Assembly: GCA_041484845.1 (NCBI GenBank) | Contig: JBGPIK010000364.1 | Span: 1 to 7,034, forward strand | Direction of reading: 5' to 3' | Length of the DNA stretch: 7,034 nucleotides | Source of the DNA: JBGPIK01 sp041484845 | GTDB taxonomy: Bacteria > Desulfobacterota > Binatia > UBA9968 | Shown here: positions 1 through 5,738 of the stretch, one piece after another | Layout: every line of letters begins with the position of its first letter | Numbering within the stretch: the stretch's first letter is position 1 | Notes under the pieces: generated by a model | Seen by the model: only the letters and a program-made list of their open reading frames with translations | The model's database searches: none | What the model was told of the DNA's origin: nothing | Made by a program: the position numbers and the translations under genes

Positions 1-429
1 ATCGATCAGCGACCGCTCTTTCTCGATGAGGGTGCGCAGCGATTCTCGAAATATCCGCTCCGACAAGAACGCGTCACGGAGGAGGAGGTTGCGAAAAGTT
101 GCGCTGCTCCATCGCAGGGCCGCCGCTTTCTCGCTCGCGCGCACCGAAGCCGATCGCGGGATACCGCAGAGCACAGCTAATTCACCCACGATCGTACCCG
201 CCCCCGCGTCGGTCAACACCACGTCACGTCCCTGGCGTTCGACAAAGGCCTGCATTTTGCCAGTAAGAACGAGCAGGACGAATGTCGGGTTATCTCCTTC
301 CTTGAACAACACTTCTCCTGGGGAGTACTCCTTGACTTCACCGCTTTCCAGCAGCATATGAGCGCCATCCACGGTAAACCCCTGAAATAGCGGAAACCCC
401 ATGATCATCGCGGCATATTGCGCATTCAC
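1..429 (-). CDS. Cyclic-nucleotide-binding (cNMP/CAP_ED) domain protein, 3' end beyond window
   Basis: Reading the minus strand from a GTG at 429 gives 143 codons with no stop before the window edge, so the C-terminus is missing. The protein has the beta-roll of the CAP effector-domain family. A KEYSPGEVLFKEGD strand-turn (residues 33-46) is followed by a phosphate-binding cassette, GELAVLCGIPRSASV (82-96), with the Glu (83) and Arg-Ser-Ala (92-94) that contact cyclic nucleotide in known members. Family members sense cAMP or cGMP, or act as redox/stress sensors of the Crp/Fnr type. Whether a DNA-binding helix-turn-helix or another effector domain follows cannot be seen. GTG is chosen as start because GGAGG lies 7 nt upstream; the ATGs at codons 8 and 10 lack such a site. 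The domain call is secure; ligand and output are unknown. Confidence 0.88.
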   Translation of the reverse strand, partial: MNAQYAAMIMGFPLFQGFTVDGAHMLLESGEVKEYSPGEVLFKEGDNPTFVLLVLTGKMQAFVERQGRDVVLTDAGAGTIVGELAVLCGIPRSASVRASEKAAALRWSSATFRNLLLRDAFLSERIFRESLRTLIEKERSLID

Positions 430-436
430 GAAAGCA

Positions 437-441
437 CCTCC
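437..441 (-). promoter_or_regulatory. Shine-Dalgarno GGAGG of the cNMP-binding protein
   Basis: Perfect GGAGG on the minus strand, 7 nt before the GTG at 429. It fixes the translation start at this non-ATG codon. Confidence 0.8.
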
Positions 442-534
442 GCTGGCTCATGCTATTCACAAAAAAGATTTTCTATTTCCTCACAATCACCCATTAGAAG
501 GCCGGTCAAGTAGCCCTAGGAAAGGCAAAAGAGG

Positions 535-598
535 TCCGCTCTTAGCTCTTGGCATAGCCCAACAGATCGACGAATACACACGTCCTAAATAATGCTTG
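535..598 (+). repeat. ~64-bp interspersed direct repeat, copy 1
   Basis: This stretch matches 4495-4558 in the same orientation at 56 of 64 positions by my hand alignment, without gaps. The longest identical block covers 573-591. Differences are at 541, 557, 561, 562, 564, 572, 592 and 593. It lies between the divergently placed start of the cNMP-binding gene and the 3' end of the solute-binding protein. In one plus-strand frame both copies read PLLALGI...YTRPK followed by a stop (TAA here, TAG in copy 2), but copy 2 also has an internal stop. It may therefore be a relic of a coding end or purely noncoding. The family is not recognised. Confidence 0.75.
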
Positions 599-613
599 AC
601 TGATGCTTTCGCT

Positions 614-628
614 CCCATTTCTCCATGC
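614..628 (+). repeat. 15-bp sequence shared with 2371-2385
   Basis: CCCATTTCTCCATGC occurs here and, identically and in the same orientation, at 2371-2385 inside the transposase-debris region. Both sites are intergenic. Here it follows the 64-bp repeat by 15 nt, which suggests a mosaic of repeat fragments. It is short enough that chance is not excluded. Confidence 0.4.
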
Positions 629-659
629 TAAATTCCGCTGGTAGCCCCGTGCGGATTTC

Positions 660-2195
660 CTAAGATTTGATCTTCATCTCAGCCACGTGGATCCTTTGAT
701 CCGGCTTGGCCTTCCACAGGATATTTCTCGCCACGCCGTACACCTCGTCGAGCGTGTAGAGCGGAACAAAGGGAACATCCTCCATAAGAATCCGCCCTGC
801 TTGTTGGAGCAGAGCGACCCGTTTTTTGTGATCACCGGTTCTCTGCTCCTCATCGATGAGCTTATCAAACTCCGGATTGCTGTAGCTCACTCGTTTGGTG
901 ACGCCTGTACGGAAGTACTGATCGTAGAGCGTATCGGCATCGACAGGGGTCCTGCCAACGTAGTAAAAGGGAATTTTCCCGCCTGCGACTCCCGCATTAC
1001 CCCAAAAATCCGCGAACTCCTGTGAGACGAGTTCGACCTTAATCCCTATCTTGGCGAGTTGATTCCCGATCACTTCGCAAACCTCTTTAGCCTTGGGATA
1101 GCGGTCGGGCGCAAAATGGAGTTTGACTTCCACTCCGTTGGGAAAGCCAGCCTTGGTCAGAAGTTCACGCGCCTTTTTCGGATCATAAGGATAGCGCTTG
1201 ACGCTGGGATCGTAACCGATCACATTAGAGTTCAAAGGACCATTGAGAACGTGGCCGTTTCCATCATAGAGGTTTTTCATAATCGCCAGCGGATCGACGG
1301 CATGGTTGATGGCATGGCGTACGAGTTTATTATCGAAGGGTTTAAAGGTTGGGTTCATGGCCAAAAAGTACATCCTCAAGCCTTCGGTCTTTTCAACGCG
1401 TGTGCGCGCGTGACTCTTGATGTGCGCGATTTCTTCGATCGGAACATTGTTGATAGCGTCTCCCTGACCTGCGAGCAGGCCTGCGACGCGCGCCGCGTCT
1501 TCCTTCACCGTTCTAAAGACCACTTCTCTAATTTCCGCCTTCGCACCCCAATAATCGTTATTCCGCGTTAACACCAAATTTCCATCTCGTTGCCAGCTGA
1601 CAAATTTATATGGCCCGGTCCCTATGGCATGATTGTCCACCTGGTCTCCGTATTTGTCAGCGGCGGTCTTGCTCATCATGAAACGATCCGCCAGCCGGTC
1701 CAAGAAGACAGCGTTCGGGCTCTTCGTCGTTATGACGACCGTGTGGTCGTCCGGCGCTTCCGTTTCCGTCACATCCTCAAAGTTCGATCCCTGCAAACTC
1801 CTCTTGTCGTTTCTGATTCGGTTGAGCGAAAAAACGACGTCCTTAGACGTGAAAGGAGACCCGTCGTGGAAACGTATCCCTTTCCTCAAGCGGAACACCC
1901 ACTTCGTCCCCTGAAACTCCCAAGATTCGGCCAAAACCCCGACGTATTCCCTACGGGCAAAGTCCATCTCCACCAGCGGCTCCATCAAGTGCTGCCAGAT
2001 GCCATACTGCGGGGCCGCGCTATAGGCGTAGGGATGCAACGAATCCATGCCGACTGCTTGAATAACAATCACCCGATCTTTCGTCGCTGCCCACCCCATC
2101 CGCGCGAGACACGGGCCAACTAAAGCGCCCAGGCCTAGTGTGGCGCTTTGTCGTAAGAATACTCGCCGATTTATTCTCGATTTCTTCGTCCACAT
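660..2195 (-). CDS. ABC transporter substrate-binding protein, family 5 (peptide/nickel/opine type), Tat-exported
   Basis: 511 aa, typical for SBP_bac_5 (DppA/OppA/NikA-like). These periplasmic lipid-free or anchored binding proteins deliver oligopeptides, nickel or other solutes to an ABC permease. The N-terminus carries a twin-arginine motif, NRRVFLRQ (residues 9-16), then a hydrophobic segment and a probable cleavage site after GWA (34-36). The Cys at 29 follows Pro, so it is not a good lipobox. The family signature WVFRLRKGIRFHDGSPF (99-115) and SKDVVFSLNRI (117-127) are intact, as is the later block RYPYDPKKARELL. The start is the ATG at 2195, preceded at 6 nt by a strong ribosome site; a TTG at 2222 would put that site inside the gene. 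No permease or ATPase gene is adjacent, so the substrate cannot be inferred. The family is certain. Confidence 0.93.
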   Translation of the reverse strand: MWTKKSRINRRVFLRQSATLGLGALVGPCLARMGWAATKDRVIVIQAVGMDSLHPYAYSAAPQYGIWQHLMEPLVEMDFARREYVGVLAESWEFQGTKWVFRLRKGIRFHDGSPFTSKDVVFSLNRIRNDKRSLQGSNFEDVTETEAPDDHTVVITTKSPNAVFLDRLADRFMMSKTAADKYGDQVDNHAIGTGPYKFVSWQRDGNLVLTRNNDYWGAKAEIREVVFRTVKEDAARVAGLLAGQGDAINNVPIEEIAHIKSHARTRVEKTEGLRMYFLAMNPTFKPFDNKLVRHAINHAVDPLAIMKNLYDGNGHVLNGPLNSNVIGYDPSVKRYPYDPKKARELLTKAGFPNGVEVKLHFAPDRYPKAKEVCEVIGNQLAKIGIKVELVSQEFADFWGNAGVAGGKIPFYYVGRTPVDADTLYDQYFRTGVTKRVSYSNPEFDKLIDEEQRTGDHKKRVALLQQAGRILMEDVPFVPLYTLDEVYGVARNILWKAKPDQRIHVAEMKIKS

Positions 2196-2201
2196 AAGAA
2201 G

Positions 2202-2210
2202 CCTCCCCTC
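2202..2210 (-). promoter_or_regulatory. Shine-Dalgarno GAGGGGAGG that sets the solute-binding protein start
   Basis: Purine-rich anti-16S match on the minus strand, ending 6 nt before the ATG at 2195. It favours the 511-residue product over a reading nine residues longer that begins at TTG 2222. Confidence 0.8.
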
Positions 2211-2317
2211 TGGCAAATCCAAGAAAGCGCCGCAATCTCTATCGGTTCTAGATATCGTTTGCTAGGCCGTGGTTCATCAGGCCGTAGTGTACGCCAGGAA
2301 ACGCGCGCTTTGCGAGG

Positions 2318-2334
2318 CCCATTCTACATGACTG
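2318..2334 (+). repeat. REP-like element fragment (17 bp shared with 5695-5711)
   Basis: CCCATTCTACATGACTG here and CCCATCCTACATGACTG at 5695-5711 differ at one base. At 5695 the word is the right end of the larger REP-like element. Here only this end is recognisable, just downstream of the RAYT remnant on its coding strand, where such elements usually sit. Confidence 0.5.
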
Positions 2335-2340
2335 TTTCAT

Positions 2341-2541
2341 TTAATGCCGTGCACAAAATAGTTCTCCGACCCCATTTCTCCATGCGGTATAGCGCATATG
2401 CTCTTTACTAGACCGGACCTTATTTCCAGTTCCGTGATACTTACCTATTCTTGCCCGCCCGGTAACATAGACCCAGGTCCAAGGAAAATGGAATGAAAGA
2501 GAACGCGCACGCAGCAACGTGCTATTGTGCGTAGGCTCCAC
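2341..2541 (-). pseudogene. Internally deleted remnant of a REP-associated tyrosine transposase (RAYT/IS200-like)
   Basis: A 66-codon open frame (GTG at 2541, stop TAA) includes ARSLSFHFPWTWVYVTGRAR (codons 12-31, 2449-2508). This follows the characteristic RAYT start, roughly A-R-P-L-R-I-E-F-P-G-A-W-Y-H-V-T-G-R-G-N, with about half the residues the same as my recollection of the consensus. The catalytic parts of the Y1 transposase (the His-U-His motif and the tyrosine helix) are absent; full RAYTs run about 150-300 residues. The last third, with TAWRNGVGELF, overlaps a GGGGTCGGAG word (minus strand, near 2365-2374) of a kind often seen next to RAYT genes. The likely history is internal deletion leaving both ends, as in MITE or palindrome-associated elements. 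The N-terminal resemblance is reasonable; the rest is inference. No product is expected to be active. Confidence 0.5.
2371..2385 (+). repeat. 15-bp sequence shared with 614-628
   Basis: Second copy of CCCATTTCTCCATGC. It overlaps the 3' part of the RAYT-like remnant and abuts CTCCGACCCC, the complement of the GGGGTCGGAG word. It is probably a terminal piece of the same degenerate mobile-element family. Confidence 0.4.
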
Positions 2542-2679
2542 ATTCCATTCACCGCATACTGGAATTCGGAAAGTAAAAAGGGGATACGTCAGCAGCGGAT
2601 TGGCCCCGAACGTAAGCCGATAGACCCACGAAGAAGCCGAGCAGGCCGCGCGCAGATCAGACGCTTGAAAATCGAATGA

Positions 2680-4365
2680 CTAAGGCGCCAACTCCGTCGC
2701 CTCGCTTGGTTGCCCGAAGAACGTGCGCTCGATGCTGCGCCGGACGGCTTCGTGGTACAACTTCACATACTGCATGCTAGGAACCGACCATGACGAGTCA
2801 CGAGACATACCGTTCAGCACCAATTGATTCCACCGCGCCGGATTTGTCCGATAAACTTTCAAAGCCTCCTCCAGTCGGGAAACGAGCGCGTCTCCGGCTG
2901 TTTGCTCGTCCATCATGGCGGATTCGCTTACGGGTTCTCGGAAGCGAAAACCCGTCGCGCTGCCATGGCGGGCTTGATCCCCGTCGTCGATTACCGTATC
3001 CACGAGTCCACCGGTTGAACGAACGATCGGAACTGCGCCATATCTCATCGCCACCAGTTGGGTGAGGCCACATGGCTCGAACACACTGGGGACAAGAAAC
3101 ATCTCCGCAGCGGCGTAGATCAGATGAGACAGGGGAATGTCGAACCCGTCAAAGAACAGCAGCCTTTCCGAATAGGATTGAGCCATTCCGCGGAGCGTCT
3201 CTTCATAGCTCATGCCCAGCAAATCGTTTCGATCCGCGTTTCCGAGTATCGCGACTTGGACATCTTCCACGCTACAGATTCGCTCAATCGCTTGCAGAAG
3301 GATCGGAACCTTTTGGAAATCGATTCGACTCACGACCCCGATCAAGACGGAACCGTCTTTGAGGGCGGCAAACGGCTTCTCCCCTTTACACGGATGCTGA
3401 TCGTCGGTAATAATCCAATCGCGTAGAAGATGACGGATTTTCCTCTTTCTGTTTCGGATATCCTTGGCGGACTCAGTTTTTGAAAACGTGTGCCCGTTGA
3501 GGTGTTTGTCAGTTGCGGGGTCCCACTCCGCAGTGTCGATCCCGTTGATCACCCCGGTAAAGTCAGCCGAGCGTGCCTTAAGCACTCCTTCGAGTCCGCC
3601 GCCAAACGCGGGCAAGAACAAGTCCTCACGGTACTGACGACTGACGGCGTTGATAAGGTCAGCAAAGCCGAAGCCGCCCTTGCAAAAGTTGAATTTGTCG
3701 TTATGGAAGAGCGACTCGGTTTCACCTCCTCGGAATACCTGTTCAGCCGAAAGGCCGGAAAGGGGTAAAAGGCGACCCTCCTCGGGAAAACCGCCCTGAT
3801 AAGCATCGCCTCCGGCGTTGTGGGTTGTGTAGAGCGTCGCCACTCTGCCAAGGTATGGGTCAACTGGATAGACTGTCTTTAGGAACACCGGGACAAGGCC
3901 GGTGTGCCAGTCATTGCAATGTATAACGTCGACGTGGAAGCCATCATAGACGCGCAGAAACTCGAGAGCCGTCCTCGCGAAAAGTATGGCTTTGTCAGGA
4001 CTGTTCTTGTTGATCCTACCTGTCTCTGGATCACGCGCATCAAAAACGGGTGGGCAACGGAAGATGTAGCAGGTGGCCGCCGGGTGGCACTCGGGAACTT
4101 GGATCTCGAAAACGTCGACACGCTCTGTATCCGACCCAAACGGCACAGGAAGACCATCGAGACCTCTCAGTAGGCGAGTACGATTAAACCGGTTTCGTAG
4201 CTTTTGGTTCTCGGTTATATCGTTATAACCTGGCATTGCGAGGCGAATATTAACGTCGCCACGGGAGAGCAGAGCTTTCGCGAGTCCGATCGCAACGTCA
4301 CCCAGGCCACCGACGCCATCGATTCCACGAACTTGGTTTGAGAGTAACAGGACATTCAGACGCAT
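2680..4365 (-). CDS. glgA: Glycogen synthase (ADP-glucose type, GT5), atypical N-terminal nucleotide-sugar loop
   Basis: 561 aa; E. coli GlgA has 477. Glycogen/starch synthases transfer glucose from ADP-glucose to the non-reducing end of an alpha-1,4-glucan in the cytoplasm. The GT5 Rossmann domain shows GVGGLGDV (17-24), HCNDWHTGLVP (149-159), THN (181-183) and NGID (274-277). The GT-B C-terminal domain shows SRIDFQK (346-352), with the Arg and Lys equivalent to E. coli R300/K305, and EPCGLTQLVAMRYG (430-443), with the catalytic-site Glu, then STGGLVDTV (450-458). The classical K-x-G-G-L lysine (E. coli K15) is Gly17 here, and the Gly after SR...QK is Val353. Extra length lies partly before residue 340 and in a C-terminal tail. 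The start ATG follows an imperfect AGGTG site. No other glg gene is in view. The family is sure; full catalytic competence is not. Confidence 0.93.
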   Translation of the reverse strand: MRLNVLLLSNQVRGIDGVGGLGDVAIGLAKALLSRGDVNIRLAMPGYNDITENQKLRNRFNRTRLLRGLDGLPVPFGSDTERVDVFEIQVPECHPAATCYIFRCPPVFDARDPETGRINKNSPDKAILFARTALEFLRVYDGFHVDVIHCNDWHTGLVPVFLKTVYPVDPYLGRVATLYTTHNAGGDAYQGGFPEEGRLLPLSGLSAEQVFRGGETESLFHNDKFNFCKGGFGFADLINAVSRQYREDLFLPAFGGGLEGVLKARSADFTGVINGIDTAEWDPATDKHLNGHTFSKTESAKDIRNRKRKIRHLLRDWIITDDQHPCKGEKPFAALKDGSVLIGVVSRIDFQKVPILLQAIERICSVEDVQVAILGNADRNDLLGMSYEETLRGMAQSYSERLLFFDGFDIPLSHLIYAAAEMFLVPSVFEPCGLTQLVAMRYGAVPIVRSTGGLVDTVIDDGDQARHGSATGFRFREPVSESAMMDEQTAGDALVSRLEEALKVYRTNPARWNQLVLNGMSRDSSWSVPSMQYVKLYHEAVRRSIERTFFGQPSEATELAP

Positions 4366-4494
4366 GCTGGCACCTACTTCGGCTAACCACTAATCTACTC
4401 GTCACCATACCGCAGGACCAACGCTTCCGAAACACTGTCCCGGTCTCTTCTGTTTATTGGTTAACTCATCTTACGGGGGGCGAAAGGGTTCAAA

Positions 4495-4558
4495 TCCGCT
4501 TTTAGCTCTTGGCATACCCCGTCGGATCGACTAATACACACGTCCTAAATAGGGCTTG
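4495..4558 (+). repeat. ~64-bp interspersed direct repeat, copy 2
   Basis: Same orientation as 535-598, about 88% identical. Its right end runs straight into the inverted repeat that begins at 4555, so the two elements are fused or overlapping here. Copy 1 has no such palindrome. In the surrounding gap (4366-4673), 4366-4494 must hold the glgA promoter on the minus strand, but no clear -35/-10 pair stands out. Confidence 0.75.
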
Positions 4559-4617
4559 GTAGGGTGGGTTCAGGAGCATGGCGACGAACCCACCCTACCA
4601 AGAGCAATGACTATTGC
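4555..4617 (+). repeat. REP-like palindromic element A
   Basis: A perfect 17-bp inverted repeat (4555-4571 with 4586-4602) encloses a 14-nt loop. A small second hairpin follows, GCAAT-gact-ATTGC (4604-4617). The sequence aligns without gaps to 5607-5664, including the second hairpin. The GGTGGGTT...CGACGAACCCACC core is like repetitive palindromes scattered in many environmental bacterial genomes. It sits between glgA and the toxin-antitoxin promoter, which are divergently transcribed. It lacks a T-run and, lying upstream of both, is not placed as a terminator. Confidence 0.75.
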
Positions 4618-4637
4618 GCGCCCAACCTCTTTCGCCC

Positions 4638-4666
4638 TTGCTCTTTTAGAAGTGCTACTTTAGTAT
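4638..4666 (+). promoter_or_regulatory. Candidate sigma-70-type promoter of the toxin-antitoxin operon
   Basis: TTGCTC (4638-4643), a 17-nt spacer and TAGTAT (4661-4666). The match to TTGACA/TATAAT is partial (3/6 and 4/6). TATCAT at 4664-4669 is a closer -10 but has no good -35. Either choice places transcription start at or within a few bases of the ATG at 4674, and no Shine-Dalgarno sequence precedes that ATG, so the message may be leaderless. Confidence 0.4.
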
Positions 4667-4670
4667 CATT
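4651..4670 (+). promoter_or_regulatory. Candidate autoregulatory operator (imperfect palindrome)
   Basis: TGCTACT-tt-AGTATCA (4653-4668) pairs 6 of 7 bases per arm; over 4651-4670 it is 8 of 10. It overlaps the proposed -10 and ends 3 nt before the antitoxin ATG. Phd/YefM-type antitoxins commonly bind short palindromes at their own promoters, so its position fits autorepression. Binding is inferred. Confidence 0.5.
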
Positions 4671-4673
4671 CTT

Positions 4674-4931
4674 ATGCGTACTGAACTCGTCACCACATTG
4701 AAACGGAAGGCATCTAAAATCATTTCAGAACTGGAGCGCGAGGGCGCCCCGGTGCTCATTACTCAACATGGACGCCCCGCTGCTTACCTGGTGGACGTAG
4801 AAACCTATGAGAAACTCCATCAGCGACTCGCTATTCTTGAAGGTATTGCACGCGGAGAGCGCGCGGTCGACCAGGGCCGCATTTTATCCCACGCCGAAGC
4901 CAAAAAACGTATGGCCCGATGGCTGAGCTGA
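4674..4931 (+). CDS. Type II antitoxin, Phd/YefM family
   Basis: 85 aa. The N-terminal half (residues 1-50) has the Phd/YefM fold pattern: a short strand, a helix (LKRKASKIISELEREG), then APVLITQHGRPAAYLVDVETYEKL, with the conserved PV-IT-HG-P-A-L-- signature. This part dimerises and binds operator DNA in the family. The charged C-terminal stretch (about 55-85) would wrap and neutralise the toxin. The gene starts 3 nt after a palindrome covering the likely -10, and its end overlaps the toxin start by 13 nt, the usual antitoxin-first arrangement with translational coupling. It lacks an evident ribosome site. Identification as an antitoxin is strong; the exact subfamily is less so. Confidence 0.88.
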   Translation: MRTELVTTLKRKASKIISELEREGAPVLITQHGRPAAYLVDVETYEKLHQRLAILEGIARGERAVDQGRILSHAEAKKRMARWLS

Positions 4932-5242
4932 TTTGGACCGAGCCCGCGCTCAGCGACCTCGACACCATCGCCGATTACATAGAGCTGGATAACCCAGAGG
5001 CAGCGCGCGGTCTGGTTCAGAGGGTGTTTCAGCATGTCGAGCAGCTTGCCAAGTATCCAGAGAGCGGATCGCGTCCCCGAGAGCTGCGCGGCTCATGGTA
5101 TCGGCAGATCGTCGAGGGACCCTGTCGAGTGTTTTATCGTTATGACGGCAAACGAGTCTTTATTCTGTACGTCATGCGGGGAGAGATGCGTTTGCGAGAG
5201 AGACATCTCACGAAAAGAGAACGCCGGACTCGGAAAGGCTAA
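4919..5242 (+). CDS. Type II toxin, RelE/ParE family
   Basis: 107 aa, within the usual 90-110. The order of motifs matches ParE/RelE: IWTEPALSDLDTIADYIELDNPEAA at the N-terminus (residues 5-29), two amphipathic helices, then LAKYPESGSRPRELRGSWYRQIV (44-66), RVFYRYDGKRVFILYVMRGE and a basic tail. The WY-R-IV and Y-R-Y-D pattern is closer to ParE (gyrase poison) than to ribosome-dependent RelE, but the target cannot be settled from sequence alone. Its ATG lies inside the antitoxin gene in another frame with no separate Shine-Dalgarno, so expression should depend on antitoxin translation. The reading frame is intact, so the pair may be functional. Confidence 0.9.
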   Translation: MAELIWTEPALSDLDTIADYIELDNPEAARGLVQRVFQHVEQLAKYPESGSRPRELRGSWYRQIVEGPCRVFYRYDGKRVFILYVMRGEMRLRERHLTKRERRTRKG

Positions 5243-5342
5243 CTGAACTGCTGCACCTGACCACTGCCCGCCTGCAGACCGGAACAAGCCTGGGCCGCGT
5301 TGGGCGGCCAAACATACCTGGAACAGGAAATGGAGACCCCTT

Positions 5343-5576
5343 ATGCCACTGCATGTGAAGCGTGAAGACGTTCCGGAAAGAGCGGTCGAAGCCTACGTAA
5401 ACTTATTTAAACCGATTCCGCGCGTCTCCGATAAAGGAATCCAGGCGGTGTTAGAGGACCTCGCCCTTTCCACTCCGGTACCGAAAGATCTCATCAACCG
5501 TCCCGAATATTTTCGCGAGAACGGACCGCTGGAGAAGCTCGTCAACAGCGGCTGGATCGATGAAATCAGGAAATAG
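5343..5576 (+). pseudogene. C-terminal fragment of an NMT1/SsuA-like (NitT/TauT) solute-binding protein
   Basis: 77 codons. Residues 27-77, RVSDKGIQAVLEDLALSTP to SGWIDEIRK, follow the tail pattern of NitT/TauT-type binding proteins and align with the end of the binding protein at 6114-7034 (KGVEFVIAQLATTNP to SGFIDKLRH). Such proteins are about 320-340 residues, so roughly three quarters is missing. The 99 bases upstream in the same frame are open to a TGA at 5244 but show no binding-protein sequence, so the break is close to 5343. A GGAGA sits before the ATG, probably by chance. Without the signal peptide and the first lobe it cannot bind solute as the family does. It lies between the toxin gene and a REP-like element. 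A small independent gene is less likely. Confidence 0.65.
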
Positions 5577-5602
5577 TTTTTGGCCGGTATTTCTAAACTA
5601 TC

Positions 5603-5711
5603 CCGGACGGTGGGTTAAGGAGCGCAGCGACGAACCCACCGGATCAAGAGCGATGGGTTTCGCGGAGTCTACCCTGAGAGGTCGAAGGGCTCAACCCATC
5701 CTACATGACTG
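5603..5711 (+). repeat. REP-like palindromic element B
   Basis: Contains a 9-bp inverted repeat (5608-5616 with 5633-5641, 16-nt loop), a small hairpin GCGA...TCGC (5650-5653 with 5660-5663) and a wider pairing GATGGGTT (5652-5659) with AACCCATC (5693-5700). It belongs to the same family as 4555-4617, in the same orientation. Two paired positions differ between the copies yet keep pairing: G-C at 4562/4595 versus C-G at 5608/5641, and A-T at 4606/4615 versus G-C at 5652/5661. It fills most of the gap between the binding-protein fragment and the 3' end of pth2. Confidence 0.75.
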
Positions 5712-5738
5712 CGTCCGCAGAATTTACCGGGCAGCGCT

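Larger units (their letters stand above)
2196..2679. other. 484-bp intergenic region, mostly decayed mobile-element DNA
   Basis: This gap separates two minus-strand genes. It holds a RAYT-like remnant (2341-2541), a REP-like fragment (2318-2334) and a 15-bp shared word (2371-2385). The outer parts, 2211-2317 and 2542-2679, must include the promoter of the solute-binding protein and the 3' flank of glgA. I see no convincing -35/-10 pair there and no stem-loop followed by a T-run that would mark a glgA terminator. No tRNA or other RNA gene was recognised. Confidence 0.6.

Noticed and set aside
401..592. Plus-strand 63-codon open frame
   Set aside because: It overlaps the start and ribosome site of the cNMP-binding gene on the other strand and ends in the 64-bp repeat. 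The second copy of that repeat has an internal stop in this frame, so protein coding is not supported.
1059..2123. Long plus-strand open frames opposite the family 5 binding protein
   Set aside because: They are antisense shadows of a gene with clear family motifs, and they show no recognisable domain.
4366..4450. Possible glgA promoter (TTGGTC with a GTAGAT-like -10 on the minus strand)
   Set aside because: The match to consensus is weak and several equally poor pairs exist nearby, so no site was called.
5293..5309. GGCCGC-gttgg-GCGGCC stem-loop after the toxin gene, as a terminator
   Set aside because: The stem is only 6 bp, and no T-run follows; the sequence continues with AAACATACC. It is not a convincing intrinsic terminator.
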